DNA of 64,000 nt from Micromonospora sp. CCTCC AA 2012012 (GCF_040499845.1 NZ_CP159342.1:5022001-5086000); one strand, 5' to 3'; shown: positions 9,674 to 18,090, counted from the stretch's first letter. Notes: generated from the sequence alone by a model not told the origin. Program-made: numbers and translations.

Positions 9674-9938
9674 GGCTGGTGATCTCCTGATGTCCCGCGT
9701 GCCGCCGGCCGGTGCGCGCCCGGCCCGGGGCCCGCCGAGCGGACCCCCGCAACCAAGAGCGCCCGCGGCGGGACCGGCGTCACATCAGCGGCGAAGGCCC
9801 CCGTCCGCCGCCCGGCGTCGCCCGTCGCGTCCATGAAGGCGTACGTGGCGGTCAGCACGGCCGGCTCGACCTCGAAGCTCCGGCCGGTGGCACGGGCCAG
9901 GTCCCCGCCGTGCACGGTCAGCCGCCGCTCGAAGTCGA
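9674..9938. other. Intergenic stretch with a ghost coding signal
   Basis: No credible complete gene. On the minus strand, from about 9938 to 9760, the frame stays open with strongly GC-rich third positions and a plausible protein composition (for example RRLTVHGGDLARATG), but it lacks a clear ribosome site and dissolves into low-quality sequence before overlapping the next gene. It may be a decayed gene or an annotation gap. Confidence 0.3.
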
Positions 9939-11483
9939 TCAGGGGCGGCGGACGGCGACCACGGCGACGTCGTCGTGGATCTCCGGCGGGGCCAGCTCGA
10001 CCAGCAGCCGCTGGCAGAAGGCGTCGAGGTCGTCGTCCACCCGGGAGGCGACCCGGGCCAGCGCGGCCAACCCGTCGTCGATGGTCGCGTCCCGCCGCTC
10101 GATCAGCCCGTCCGTGTAGAGGACCAGCGTCGCCCCGGCCGGCAGCACGAACTCCAGGTCGGTCGGGCGGGGCGCCCGGACGCCCAGCAGCGGGGCGGAC
10201 TGCTGCACGTACTCGACCCGGCCGTCGGCGCTGATCAGCGCCGGCAGGTGTCCCGCACTCGCCAGCCGGATCAGACCGCTGCCCGGGTGCAGCAGCAGCA
10301 CGCAGATGGTCGCCAGCTCGTTCGGCAGCAGCGTCCGCATCAGCTCGTTGACGCGCTCCAGGATCACCCCGGGCTGGTGCCCCTCCACCGCGTACGCGCG
10401 CACCGCGTGCCGCAGCTCGGCCATCACCGTCGCGGCGTGCAGCGAATGGCCGGCCACGTCGCCGATCGCCACCAGCAGGTGCCCGTCGAGCATCACCAGC
10501 TCGTAGAAGTCGCCGCCCACCTCGGTCTGCGCGCTCGCCGGCTCGTACCGGACGGCGAGGTCGAGACCGGCGACCTCGGGCAGCCGGCGGGGCAGCAGGC
10601 TGCGCTGGAGGGTCACCGCGATCCGGTGCTCCTCGTCGAAGGAGCGCTGCGCCTCCACCGCCGAGGCGACCGCCTGGGCGAGCTGCACCAGCACTGGCGT
10701 CCGTACGGTCTGGGTGGCGGTCGGGACCACCACGTAGAGCGGCGCGCGGTCCTCCCGCAGCTTGGCCGCGGCCACGGTCACCGTGTCATCGGTCGGCCAG
10801 TCGATCCGGCCCCACGCCTCCGGCTGCTCCACCCGGATGGTGGCACCGATCGGCACGCCGGAGTCGTCGACCACCCAGGGGATGACGCTCGGCTCCCCGT
10901 CCGGGCCCGTGACCACGCCGGCCAGGCAGTCACCGTCGAAGGTCTCCGCGACGACCGCCGCCGGGGACTTGAATATCTGCGCCGCGCCGACCGCCGCCGC
11001 CTCCAGCAGCCGGACGAAGTTCGGCGCGGCGTGCATCTGCACGGTGGCCTCGGCGAGCGCGGCGAGCCGCTCGGCGAGCAGCTCGGCCCGCTGCCGGGCG
11101 TGGTAGTAGCGGAGCACGGCGTGCGCGGTGGCGATCAGCTCCTCCGGCTCGATCGGCTCGGCCAGGTAGGCGTCGGCGCCCCGGGTGAGACCCTGCGCCC
11201 GGTCCACCACGTCCACCGCGTGCGCCGAGACGTGGATGACCGGGGTCGCCGGATGACGCTCCTTGATCCGCTCGCAGACCTCGAAGCCGCTCAGGTCCGG
11301 CAACCGTACGTCGAGCACCACCAGGTCGATCTTGTCCGTCTCGACCCGGGCCAGCGCGTCGGTGCCGTTCTCCGCCTCCATGGTGACGAACCCGGCCCTG
11401 GTGAGCCAGCTGACCAGCAGATACCGCTTGGTACGGCTGTCATCGACCACGAGTACGGTCGCCCCGCCGCCCTCCACCGTCAC
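9939..11483 (-). CDS. Response regulator with PP2C (RsbU-type) phosphatase output
   Basis: A 514-residue protein with a REC domain (residues about 9-125; DDSRTKR acidic patch, phosphoacceptor Asp in VVLDVRLPDL), a GAF-like sensor region (about 135-285) and a SpoIIE/RsbU PP2C domain (about 300-514; EVGGDFYEL, IGDVAGHSL, YTDGLIERR, DDVAVVAV). The REC lysine that normally sits before Pro is replaced by Glu (YLAEPIEP). It is the last gene of the six-gene stressosome operon, and its GTG overlaps the kinase stop by 4 bp, so it is presumably the output phosphatase for that kinase: phospho-REC would switch the PP2C towards an anti-sigma antagonist. Confidence 0.9.
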   Translation of the reverse strand: MTVEGGGATVLVVDDSRTKRYLLVSWLTRAGFVTMEAENGTDALARVETDKIDLVVLDVRLPDLSGFEVCERIKERHPATPVIHVSAHAVDVVDRAQGLTRGADAYLAEPIEPEELIATAHAVLRYYHARQRAELLAERLAALAEATVQMHAAPNFVRLLEAAAVGAAQIFKSPAAVVAETFDGDCLAGVVTGPDGEPSVIPWVVDDSGVPIGATIRVEQPEAWGRIDWPTDDTVTVAAAKLREDRAPLYVVVPTATQTVRTPVLVQLAQAVASAVEAQRSFDEEHRIAVTLQRSLLPRRLPEVAGLDLAVRYEPASAQTEVGGDFYELVMLDGHLLVAIGDVAGHSLHAATVMAELRHAVRAYAVEGHQPGVILERVNELMRTLLPNELATICVLLLHPGSGLIRLASAGHLPALISADGRVEYVQQSAPLLGVRAPRPTDLEFVLPAGATLVLYTDGLIERRDATIDDGLAALARVASRVDDDLDAFCQRLLVELAPPEIHDDVAVVAVRRP

Positions 11484-12832
11484 GCTCCGCCCACGGGGAG
11501 GGAGATGGTGAAGGTGCTGCCCCGACCGGGTTCGCTGGACAGCTCCAGCGTCCCACCGAGGATCGTCACCAGCCGCCGCGCGTACGGCAGGCCCAGGCCG
11601 GTGCCGCCGACCCGGGTCGTCCCGGGGACCTGGTAGAACTCCTCGAAGACCCGCTCGTGCAGCTCGGGCGGGATCCCCACGCCGGTGTCCGAGACGGACA
11701 GCGACCAGCGGTCACCGACCCGTTCGGCACTCAGCCGCACCTCGCCCTGCTCGGTGAACTTGAGCCCGTTGTGCAGCAGGTTGCGCAGCACCTGGGCGAG
11801 CAGCACCTCGTCGGAGCGGACCAGGGCCGGGGTCGGTGGCTCCTCCACCACCAGCTCCACCTGCGGCCGGGTGGCCAACGCCCGGAGCGTGCCCCGCAGC
11901 TGCCCGTAGAGCGCCCGCAGGTCCACCTCGGCCCAGTTCGGCTCGATCCGGCCGGACTCGGCCTTCGCCAGGTCCAACAGCTCGTTGACCAGGCCGAGCA
12001 GATCCGACGCCGAGGAGCGGATCAGCCCCACCTGGCGGGCCTGCTCGGCGGTGAGCGGGTCGGAGGCGGAGTCGGCGAGCAGCCGGCCCAGGCCGATGAT
12101 CGCGGTCACCGGGGCGCGCAGCTCGTGACTGACGTTCGCCAGGAACCGGCTCTTCGACTCGCTGGCCGCCCGGAGCTGTGCGGACTTCTCGTCCAGCTCG
12201 GCATAGAGGGCGACCACCCCGCGGTTGGTCTCCTCCAGCTCCTCGGTGAGCTGGTTGTAGAGCGCCATCACCCCGCGGTTGGTCTCCTGGAGTTCCTCGT
12301 TGAGGACCGCCAGCTCGTCGCGCTGACTGCGTACCTCGTCGAGGGCGGCGATGAGCTGGCCGTTCTGCGAGGCCAGCTCGTCCAGGGCGCTGCCGGGCGC
12401 GCTCCGGCCCAGCTCCTCGCGGAGTTCGGCGAGCCGCTCCGGGGTCAGCGCCTGTGCGTTGGCCGGGACACGTCGGGACATCCTCACGACCGTATCCCCC
12501 TCCTCCTGCACGACGCCGAGCATGTCCACCAGACGTGCCACCGCGCCGGACTGCGGTTGGTAACGACCGTCCTCCAACGGCCGCACCGGCGTGAGGTCCA
12601 CCTGGAGCGCGGGCCGTCCGGCCGGCCCCGCCGCGACGGCGAAGGTGACGTCCGCGCCGTTCGACGAGTGAAGCAGGTCCCGGGCCACCTCGCTGAGTGC
12701 GGTGGCGATCCGGACCTGATCCTGGTGCTCCAGGCCGACCGCCGCGGCGACCTCCCGGCCCCGCTGCCGGACCACGAAGATGTCCTGCTCGACCCGGAGC
12801 GCCATCTGGAGCAGCACCGCCGGCCCGGTCAT
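11480..12832 (-). CDS. Soluble hybrid histidine kinase with RsbT-like N-terminal domain
   Basis: A 450-residue cytoplasmic kinase. Residues 1-125 resemble an RsbT-type HATPase whose nucleotide G-boxes are degenerate (IATALSEVARDL remains as the N-box-like helix). A coiled coil follows (about 140-215, with the repeated phrase EETNRGV), then HisKA with the phospho-His in SHELRAPV and a canonical HATPase (NLLHNGLKF, DTGVGI, GTGLGL). No membrane segment is present. The degenerate RsbT-like head is well placed to be recruited by the stressosome in place of, or alongside, RsbT. Overlaps of 4 bp with both neighbours show it belongs to the operon. Confidence 0.9.
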   Translation of the reverse strand: MTGPAVLLQMALRVEQDIFVVRQRGREVAAAVGLEHQDQVRIATALSEVARDLLHSSNGADVTFAVAAGPAGRPALQVDLTPVRPLEDGRYQPQSGAVARLVDMLGVVQEEGDTVVRMSRRVPANAQALTPERLAELREELGRSAPGSALDELASQNGQLIAALDEVRSQRDELAVLNEELQETNRGVMALYNQLTEELEETNRGVVALYAELDEKSAQLRAASESKSRFLANVSHELRAPVTAIIGLGRLLADSASDPLTAEQARQVGLIRSSASDLLGLVNELLDLAKAESGRIEPNWAEVDLRALYGQLRGTLRALATRPQVELVVEEPPTPALVRSDEVLLAQVLRNLLHNGLKFTEQGEVRLSAERVGDRWSLSVSDTGVGIPPELHERVFEEFYQVPGTTRVGGTGLGLPYARRLVTILGGTLELSSEPGRGSTFTISLPVGGA

Positions 12833-13842
12833 GGCTCCGCCCGGGCGACCAGGACGCAGGCGTCGTCGCGACGGACCCCGGCGTCCCGCAGCAGGGTGGC
12901 GGCCACCACCAGGGGGGCCCGTCCGGTCAGTCCCGGATAGTCGGCGAGGTCCCAGCGGTCGACCACCCCGTCGCTGTGCATGACGAGGGTGGTGCCCAGC
13001 GGGAAGGGATAGTCGTACTCCCGCACGTTGGGGCGCTGGTGCCCGGCGATGCCGGGCAGCGAGACCATGCCCCGCCGTCGTTCGCCTTCGGCCACCGTCA
13101 TGGCGGCGATGTTGCCCAGCCCGGAGAATCGCAGCAGACCCGACCCGGAATCCAGCTCGGCCACGGCCAGCGCGGCACCCCGGGTGTGCGACATGGCGTT
13201 GTGCAGGTGCCGCACGACGATGCCCGGTGAGCCGGCCGGCGCGGACCGGAAGGCGGTGAGCGCGGCCTCGGTGGCGGCGTTCGCCAACGGCCCGTGCCCG
13301 AGCCCGTCACAGACCAGCACCTGGCGTCGCCCGTCGGCGACCCGGACGGCGTAGCCGTCGCCGCTGACCTGCTCACCGGTGATCGGCCGGGTCAGCGCGG
13401 CGGCCCAGGACGGCTCCGGCGGCGGGCCCGACCAGACCTGCACCGCGAAGACGGTGCCCCGACCGGGCAGCGAGTAGCTGTCGAACCAGCTCGTCTGCCG
13501 GGCGATCGCGCCGAGGCCGATGCCGAGGGTGCCGGTGGTGGAGTGTCCGTCCCGGGACGAGACGGTCAGGTCGGCCATGCCGGGGCCGGAGTCGACGGCG
13601 ACCAGTTCCACCCCGGCCCGCCCGGCCCGGCGTACGGGTCGCAGCAGCACGGTGCCTTCCTGGGCGTGCTTGACCAGGTTGCTGGTGATCTCGGCGGTGA
13701 CGATGGCCAGGTCGGCGATGCGCGGGCCGCCCAGCTCCAGCTGGGCACCGAGCCGTTCGGCCGCCCGGCGTACGCCACTGGCGGCGCTGCCGTTCTCGAC
13801 CCGGAACCAGAGGCCGGCATCCGTCACGGCCTCGTCGCTCAT
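12829..13842 (-). CDS. RsbT-like HATPase fused to RsbX/SpoIIE-type phosphatase
   Basis: A 337-residue protein. Residues about 8-135 form an anti-sigma type HATPase (ITSNLVKHA N-box, VDSGPGM, GTLGIGLGAIA). Residues about 150-337 form a small PP2C of the RsbX class (VLVCDGLGHGP, MHSDGVVDR). In Bacillus, RsbX dephosphorylates RsbR and RsbS to reset the stressosome; the same role is inferred here. The fused HATPase could dock on RsbS or RsbR. The start is ATG 13842, within an ATGA overlap with rsbT; the GTG at 13851 would extend it into the upstream gene by 9 bp. Confidence 0.88.
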   Translation of the reverse strand: MSDEAVTDAGLWFRVENGSAASGVRRAAERLGAQLELGGPRIADLAIVTAEITSNLVKHAQEGTVLLRPVRRAGRAGVELVAVDSGPGMADLTVSSRDGHSTTGTLGIGLGAIARQTSWFDSYSLPGRGTVFAVQVWSGPPPEPSWAAALTRPITGEQVSGDGYAVRVADGRRQVLVCDGLGHGPLANAATEAALTAFRSAPAGSPGIVVRHLHNAMSHTRGAALAVAELDSGSGLLRFSGLGNIAAMTVAEGERRRGMVSLPGIAGHQRPNVREYDYPFPLGTTLVMHSDGVVDRWDLADYPGLTGRAPLVVAATLLRDAGVRRDDACVLVARAEP

Positions 13843-14258
13843 CGGGACCACTTGGTGATGGTGATCCGCGTGCCCTTGCCCGGCTCGGTCCAGATGTCGA
13901 AGTCGTCCACCAGTCGACGGGCCCCGCTCAGCCCGAGCCCGAGGCCGCCGCCGGTGGTGTACCCGTCGGTGAGGGCCAGGTCGAGGTCGGGGATGCCGGG
14001 GCCGGAGTCGGCGAAGACGATCCGTACGCCCCGACGGCGGCCGTCCTCGGCGGTGGTCACCTCGGCGCTGCCGCCGCCCCCGTAGATCAGGGTGTTGCGG
14101 GCCAGTTCGCTCGCCGCGGTGACCAGCTTGGTCTGGTCGACCAGGGACAGCTTGGCGGAGACCGCGGCGGCCCGCACGAGCTGCCGCACCCGGACGACGT
14201 CCTCGTCGCTGCGGATCGTCTGGGTCTGCGGCACGCCCAGGACGACGTCGGTGGTCAT
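13839..14258 (-). CDS. rsbT: Stressosome switch kinase RsbT
   Basis: A 139-residue HATPase serine kinase, the normal RsbT length. Key motifs are the N-box ASELARNTLIYGGGG, DSGPGIPD, and GGLGLGLSGARR. In the stressosome paradigm RsbT is held by RsbR/RsbS, phosphorylates RsbS and RsbR on stress, and is then released to activate a PP2C such as RsbU. ATG 14258 is chosen because it makes an ATGA overlap with the rsbS stop. Directly downstream lie the RsbX-like phosphatase and the kinase pair, which probably take the place of RsbU as released-RsbT targets. Confidence 0.92.
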   Translation of the reverse strand: MTTDVVLGVPQTQTIRSDEDVVRVRQLVRAAAVSAKLSLVDQTKLVTAASELARNTLIYGGGGSAEVTTAEDGRRRGVRIVFADSGPGIPDLDLALTDGYTTGGGLGLGLSGARRLVDDFDIWTEPGKGTRITITKWSR

Positions 14259-14665
14259 GACGTGGCCGTCGTCTCGGCGTCCTCGTCGCCGCCGACCTCG
14301 TCCCACTCGTCGTCCCGGGACGCCGCGACCAGCTCCATGCCGCGTTCGACGTTCAGCGCGGTCCGGATGCCGTTGAGCGACAGGCCCAGCTCGACGAGGG
14401 TGATGGCGACGGCGGGGCGCATCCCGACCACCACGGTCTCGGCGTCCAGCACCTTGGAGATGGACGCGATGGTGGAGAGCATCCGACCGACGAACGAGTC
14501 GACGATGTCCAGCGCCGTGATGTCGATGATCACGCCGTGGCAGCCGGTGGCGACGATCCGCTCGGCCAGATCATCCTGGAGGGTCACGGCCGTCTGGTCG
14601 GACATGTCGACCTGGATGGAGACCAGCAGGATGTCGCCGATCTTGAGGATCGGCACCCGCTCCAT
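14255..14665 (-). CDS. rsbS: Stressosome scaffold STAS protein RsbS
   Basis: A 136-residue single-domain STAS protein beginning MERVPILKIGDILLVS, very typical of RsbS. The conserved segment IIDITALDIVDSFVGRML contains the serine phosphorylated by RsbT in characterised homologues. The C-terminal 20 residues are acidic (DDEWDEVGGDEDAE), an extension longer than in Bacillus RsbS. It is encoded between rsbR (1-bp overlap, TGATG) and rsbT (4-bp overlap), the conserved RST order. Confidence 0.93.
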   Translation of the reverse strand: MERVPILKIGDILLVSIQVDMSDQTAVTLQDDLAERIVATGCHGVIIDITALDIVDSFVGRMLSTIASISKVLDAETVVVGMRPAVAITLVELGLSLNGIRTALNVERGMELVAASRDDEWDEVGGDEDAETTATS

Positions 14666-15525
14666 CAGGACTCCCGGCGCGCGTGGCGGCGGGTGGTCTC
14701 GACCCCGGTCAGCCGCAGCACGTGACGCAGCGCGTCGGCGAGGCTGGCCTTGGTGGCGATGTCACCGAACTCGATGCCGAGGGCGACGATGGTCTGGGCG
14801 ATCTGCGGCCGGATGCCGGAGATGATGCAGTCGGCACCCATCAGCCGGGCGGCCACCACAGTCTTGAGGATGTGCTGGGCGACCTGGGTGTCGACGGCCG
14901 GTACGCCGGTGATGTCGATGATCGCGTACGGCGAGCCGGTCTCGACCAGGGTCTGGAGCAGCCGCTCCATCACCACCTGGGCGCGGGCCGAGTCGAGCGT
15001 GCCGACCAGCGGGACGGCGACGACGCCCTCCCAGAGCTTCACCACCGGGGTGGAGAGCTCCAGCAGCTGCTCGGCCTGGTCGGCGATCAGGCTCTCCCGG
15101 GTCTGCACGAAGCTCTCGAAGGTGAAGAGGCCCATCTGGTCGATCAGCGCCGACCAGGCGATGTAGTCGCGGAGGCTGGCCGCGGACCCGTCCTGCTCGA
15201 TCAGCTCCAGCAGCGCGTCCTTGAGCGCGAGGACGCTGATCGCGGTCTCGGTGGCGGTGAAGCCCTGCCGGGCGCGACCGCGGGAGAGTTCGGAGAGCAC
15301 GGCGCGCAGCTCGCCACCCTGCTCGGAGCCGAGGTTGGTGAGGCCGGCACCGCCCGCGTCGGTCATCGCGCGGTGCAGCTCGCGCACCTGACGGCCGAGT
15401 TCCGCCCGGCTGAGCCGGCCGCGCAGCGAGGTGGCGACGATCTCCGTCCAGCGCTCGGTCAGCCGGTCGGCGTGCTGGTTCAGCAGATCGGCCAGTCGGC
15501 CGCTCTCCTCGGTGCTCAACGGCAT
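14665..15525 (-). CDS. rsbR: Stressosome sensor protein RsbR
   Basis: A 286-residue protein with an N-terminal helical sensor domain (RsbRD-like, residues about 5-150; ERWTEIVATSLRGR at the start) and a C-terminal STAS domain (about 160-275). The STAS phosphorylation region is IIDITGVPAVDTQVAQHIL, with Thr where RsbR proteins are phosphorylated. The N-domain has no heme, LOV or PAS signature that I can recognise, so the stimulus is unknown. ATG 15525 has GGGAGGT 6 bp upstream and a TAGAGT -10 hexamer at 15561-15556. It is the first gene of a six-gene operon in which every junction overlaps by 1-4 bp. Confidence 0.92.
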   Translation of the reverse strand: MPLSTEESGRLADLLNQHADRLTERWTEIVATSLRGRLSRAELGRQVRELHRAMTDAGGAGLTNLGSEQGGELRAVLSELSRGRARQGFTATETAISVLALKDALLELIEQDGSAASLRDYIAWSALIDQMGLFTFESFVQTRESLIADQAEQLLELSTPVVKLWEGVVAVPLVGTLDSARAQVVMERLLQTLVETGSPYAIIDITGVPAVDTQVAQHILKTVVAARLMGADCIISGIRPQIAQTIVALGIEFGDIATKASLADALRHVLRLTGVETTRRHARRES

Positions 15526-15555
15526 CGTGACCTCCCTGGACTTCGAACCGGCCGG

Positions 15556-15598
15556 ACTCTATCACCGGCCCCCGACCATATATTTGCCCGACCGCAAA
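15556..15598 (-). promoter_or_regulatory. Stressosome operon promoter region with short inverted repeat
   Basis: On the minus strand TAGAGT (15561-15556) lies about 30 bp upstream of the rsbR ATG, suitable as a -10. Just upstream, TTTGC (15583-15587) and GCAAA (15594-15598) form an inverted repeat in an unusually AT-rich patch between rsbR and the divergent STAS gene. No -35 matches strongly, which would fit an alternative sigma factor. Confidence 0.4.
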
Positions 15599-15686
15599 CA
15601 ATGATCGTGGCCACCCGTACGGGCTCCCGTTCTGCATAGCACCCCGATCGTGGGATACCGTTCCACCGAACACAGGAGGTCGGCGA

Positions 15687-16043
15687 ATGTCCCTGACGGT
15701 GCACACGGAACAGCGCGGCGACGTGGTCGTCGTGTCGGTCGCTGGCGAGCTGGACATGGCGACGGCGCCGCAGTTGCAGGACCAGATCACGGATCTGCTG
15801 GACAAGGGGCGCAGCCGCCTCGTCTTCGACCTGGCGAACGTGTCGTTCTGCGACTCGACCGGGCTGTCCGTGTTCGTCCGCGCCAAGAACAGCTGCGACG
15901 AGGCCGGCGGCGTGGTCCGGCTGGCCGCCCCGCAGCGTGGCGTGCTGCGCATCCTCGAGGTCAGCGGCCTGGTCGAGGTGCTGCACACCTACCCGACGGT
16001 GGAGCAGGCCGTCGCGGGCGATCCGACGCCGGCTTCTTCCTGA
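15687..16043 (+). CDS. Anti-sigma factor antagonist (STAS domain, RsbV/SpoIIAA type)
   Basis: A 118-residue single STAS domain. The DSTGLSVF motif carries the conserved serine that an anti-sigma kinase phosphorylates; in the unphosphorylated state such proteins bind the anti-sigma factor and free sigma. AGGAGGT at 15674-15680 lies 6 bp before ATG 15687. It is divergent from rsbR and separated by 161 bp, so it is a natural end target of the PP2C proteins encoded at 1255-3327 and 9939-11483. No sigma factor or dedicated anti-sigma gene lies in the window, so the output regulon is unknown. Confidence 0.92.
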   Translation: MSLTVHTEQRGDVVVVSVAGELDMATAPQLQDQITDLLDKGRSRLVFDLANVSFCDSTGLSVFVRAKNSCDEAGGVVRLAAPQRGVLRILEVSGLVEVLHTYPTVEQAVAGDPTPASS

Positions 16044-16052
16044 CCCAGCCGA

Positions 16053-17357
16053 TCAGCGCTCGTCCTCGATGTAGCGGGGACGAGCGATCGCCATGCCCGC
16101 GGCGGTCTGCACGGCCAGCGCCCCCAGCAGGAACCCGATCGGTGCGGTCCAGCCGCCGGTGGCCTCATAGAGGATGCCGACCAGCAGCGGGCCGAGCGCA
16201 GCGATGACGTACCCGGTGCTCTGCGCGAAGGCGGAGAGCGCCACGGTGCCCTCGGCCGTCCGCGCGCGCAGCCCGATCGTGGTCAGGATCAGCGGGAACG
16301 CGCCCTGACCGAGGGCGAGCAGCAGCACCCACAGCGGGGCGAGGCCGTGCGGGGCGAGGGCCAGGCCGACGTACGCGGCCGTGGAGAAGGCGGTCAGCGA
16401 GAGCACCAGCTGCCGTAGCGTGCGCAGCCGGCCGGCCAGCGTGGGCATGGTCAGCGCCACCGGCACGCCGAGCGCGGTCACCCCGGCGAGGAGCAGTCCG
16501 GCGGCCTCCGGGCGGTAGCCGGCGTCCCGGAAGAGCTGGGCCAGCCAGCCCATGATCGCGTACCCGCTGAGCGACTGTGCCCCGAAGTAGACCGCCATCG
16601 CCCAGCCGAGCCGGGTCCGCCCGGGCCGGACCCGCGCCGGGGTCGCGACGGCCACCGTCGGGGTCGCCGCCCGCCGGGCGGCCCGGGCCCGCAGCGCCAG
16701 CGGCACCCACGGGAGTACGGCCAGCGCGGCCAGCCCGGCCCAGACGCCGAGCCCGGCCCGCCAGGAGCCGAAGGCGTGCGCGATCGGCACGGCCGACGCG
16801 GCGGCCACCGTGGTGCCGATGGTCAGCGACATCGTGTACGCCCCGGTGACCAGCCCGGTACGGCGCGGGAAGTGCTGCTTGACCAGCATCGGCAGCAGGA
16901 TGTTGGCGACCGCGATGCCGGCCAGCGCCAGCGCGCTGGTGAGCACGAAGACCAGCGTCGAGTCGGTGACCACCCGGAGCACCTGCCCGACGGTGAGCGC
17001 GAGCATCGCCACCACCAGGACGCGGGCCGGCGCGTACCGGCGGACCAGCCACGGGGTGAGCGCGCCGAGGCCGGCGAAGGCGATGGTGGGCAGGGTGGTG
17101 ACGAGGCCGGCCATCGTGCCGGAGAGGCCGAGACCGCCGCGTACCTCGTCCAGCAGGGCACCGAGGCTGGTCACCGCGGCCCGCAGGTTCAGCGCCACCA
17201 GCAGCATGCCGACCAGCACCAGCGCGCCTCCGGCGGCCGGCGTGGTGGCGCCCCGCGCCGGTACGGCGGCCGGGGCGGGGCCGGGCGTCACGTCGGCGGT
17301 GAGCACGGCCGGATCGACGGGGGCGGGGGCCTCGGCGCAGGTGGGTGGCGGGGTCAT
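16053..17357 (-). CDS. MFS transporter, CynX/NimT family
   Basis: A 434-residue transporter with about 12 membrane helices starting near residue 50, after a Pro/Ala-rich cytoplasmic N-tail. Family features include LNLRAAVTSLGALL in helix 1 and YFGAQSLSGYAIMGW in the second half, characteristic of the cyanate/2-nitroimidazole exporter group (CynX, YeaN). The substrate is unknown. Start ATG 17357 is supported by TAGGTT at 17370-17365 ending 7 bp upstream, giving a leaderless mRNA. The divergent GntR gene is probably its local regulator. Confidence 0.88.
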   Translation of the reverse strand: MTPPPTCAEAPAPVDPAVLTADVTPGPAPAAVPARGATTPAAGGALVLVGMLLVALNLRAAVTSLGALLDEVRGGLGLSGTMAGLVTTLPTIAFAGLGALTPWLVRRYAPARVLVVAMLALTVGQVLRVVTDSTLVFVLTSALALAGIAVANILLPMLVKQHFPRRTGLVTGAYTMSLTIGTTVAAASAVPIAHAFGSWRAGLGVWAGLAALAVLPWVPLALRARAARRAATPTVAVATPARVRPGRTRLGWAMAVYFGAQSLSGYAIMGWLAQLFRDAGYRPEAAGLLLAGVTALGVPVALTMPTLAGRLRTLRQLVLSLTAFSTAAYVGLALAPHGLAPLWVLLLALGQGAFPLILTTIGLRARTAEGTVALSAFAQSTGYVIAALGPLLVGILYEATGGWTAPIGFLLGALAVQTAAGMAIARPRYIEDER

Positions 17358-17373
17358 GACCTCGAACCTACAA

Positions 17374-17384
17374 TCATGGGATGA
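17374..17384. promoter_or_regulatory. Candidate GntR operator between MFS and GntR genes
   Basis: TCATGGGATGA is an inverted repeat with TCAT/ATGA arms and a 3-bp centre; the flanks (AA on the left, ATT on the right) extend the symmetry partly. It lies just upstream of the leaderless MFS -10 box and 22 bp before the GntR start, a good place for a repressor to control both. Confidence 0.45.
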
Positions 17385-17406
17385 ATTTCGGCAGGAGGTG
17401 TAACCG

Positions 17407-18090
17407 GTGACACCCGCCGTCGACTCCGTCGCCGTGCCGCCGCGCGGGCACCGGGTCCGCGAGACGATCGCCCAGCTCAGGGAGCGCATCCTCGGCGGCG
17501 AGTGGCCGGTCGGCGGGCGCATCCCCACCGAGCCGCAGCTCGTCGCCGCGCTCGGGGTGGGCCGCAACACGGTCCGCGAGGCGGTCCGCGCGCTGGTGCA
17601 CGCCGGGGTGCTGGAGTGCCGGCAGGGCTCCGGCACGTACGTGGTGTCGACCGACGAGCTGGCGCCGGTGGTGGCCCGCCGGGTCGCCGACGACCGGATG
17701 GCCGAGGTGGTCGAGGTCCGGCGCGCCTTCGAGGTGGAGGCCGCGCGGCTGGCCGCGCTGCGGCGTACGCCCGGGGACCTGGCGGCGCTCGACGGCGCGC
17801 TCGCCGCCCGGGAGGCCGCCTGGCGGTCGGGCCGGGTGGCCGACTTCGTGGAGGCCGACGCGGCGCTGCACACGGCGGTGGTGGCCGCCGCCCACAACGG
17901 CATGCTCGCCGAGCTCTACGCCTCGGTCGGCGCGGCGCTGCGCGGCACCGTCGCCCAGGCCATGGGGGACGCCCTGACCCCCGAGCGGTACGTCGACCAT
18001 GGTCGACTCGTCGACGCGATCCGGGCCGGCGATCCGGCCCGGGCGGCGATCGAGGCCGGTGCGTTTCTGGAACCGCCGCCCGAGGCATAG
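17407..18090 (+). CDS. FadR-type GntR transcriptional regulator
   Basis: A 227-residue regulator. The N-terminal winged helix-turn-helix spans residues about 15-82 (LPTE-like RIPTEPQLVAALGV, then GRNTVREAVRALVHAGVLE, then RQGSGTYV). The C-terminal all-helical FCD domain spans about 90-220, with metal-ligand candidates Asp and His in EADAALHTAVVAAAHN and a later DHGRLVDAI. FCD regulators sense small organic acids or sugar acids. GTG 17407 has AGGAGGTG 6 bp upstream. It is divergent from the CynX-type transporter by 49 bp and probably represses it. Confidence 0.92.
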   Translation: MTPAVDSVAVPPRGHRVRETIAQLRERILGGEWPVGGRIPTEPQLVAALGVGRNTVREAVRALVHAGVLECRQGSGTYVVSTDELAPVVARRVADDRMAEVVEVRRAFEVEAARLAALRRTPGDLAALDGALAAREAAWRSGRVADFVEADAALHTAVVAAAHNGMLAELYASVGAALRGTVAQAMGDALTPERYVDHGRLVDAIRAGDPARAAIEAGAFLEPPPEA

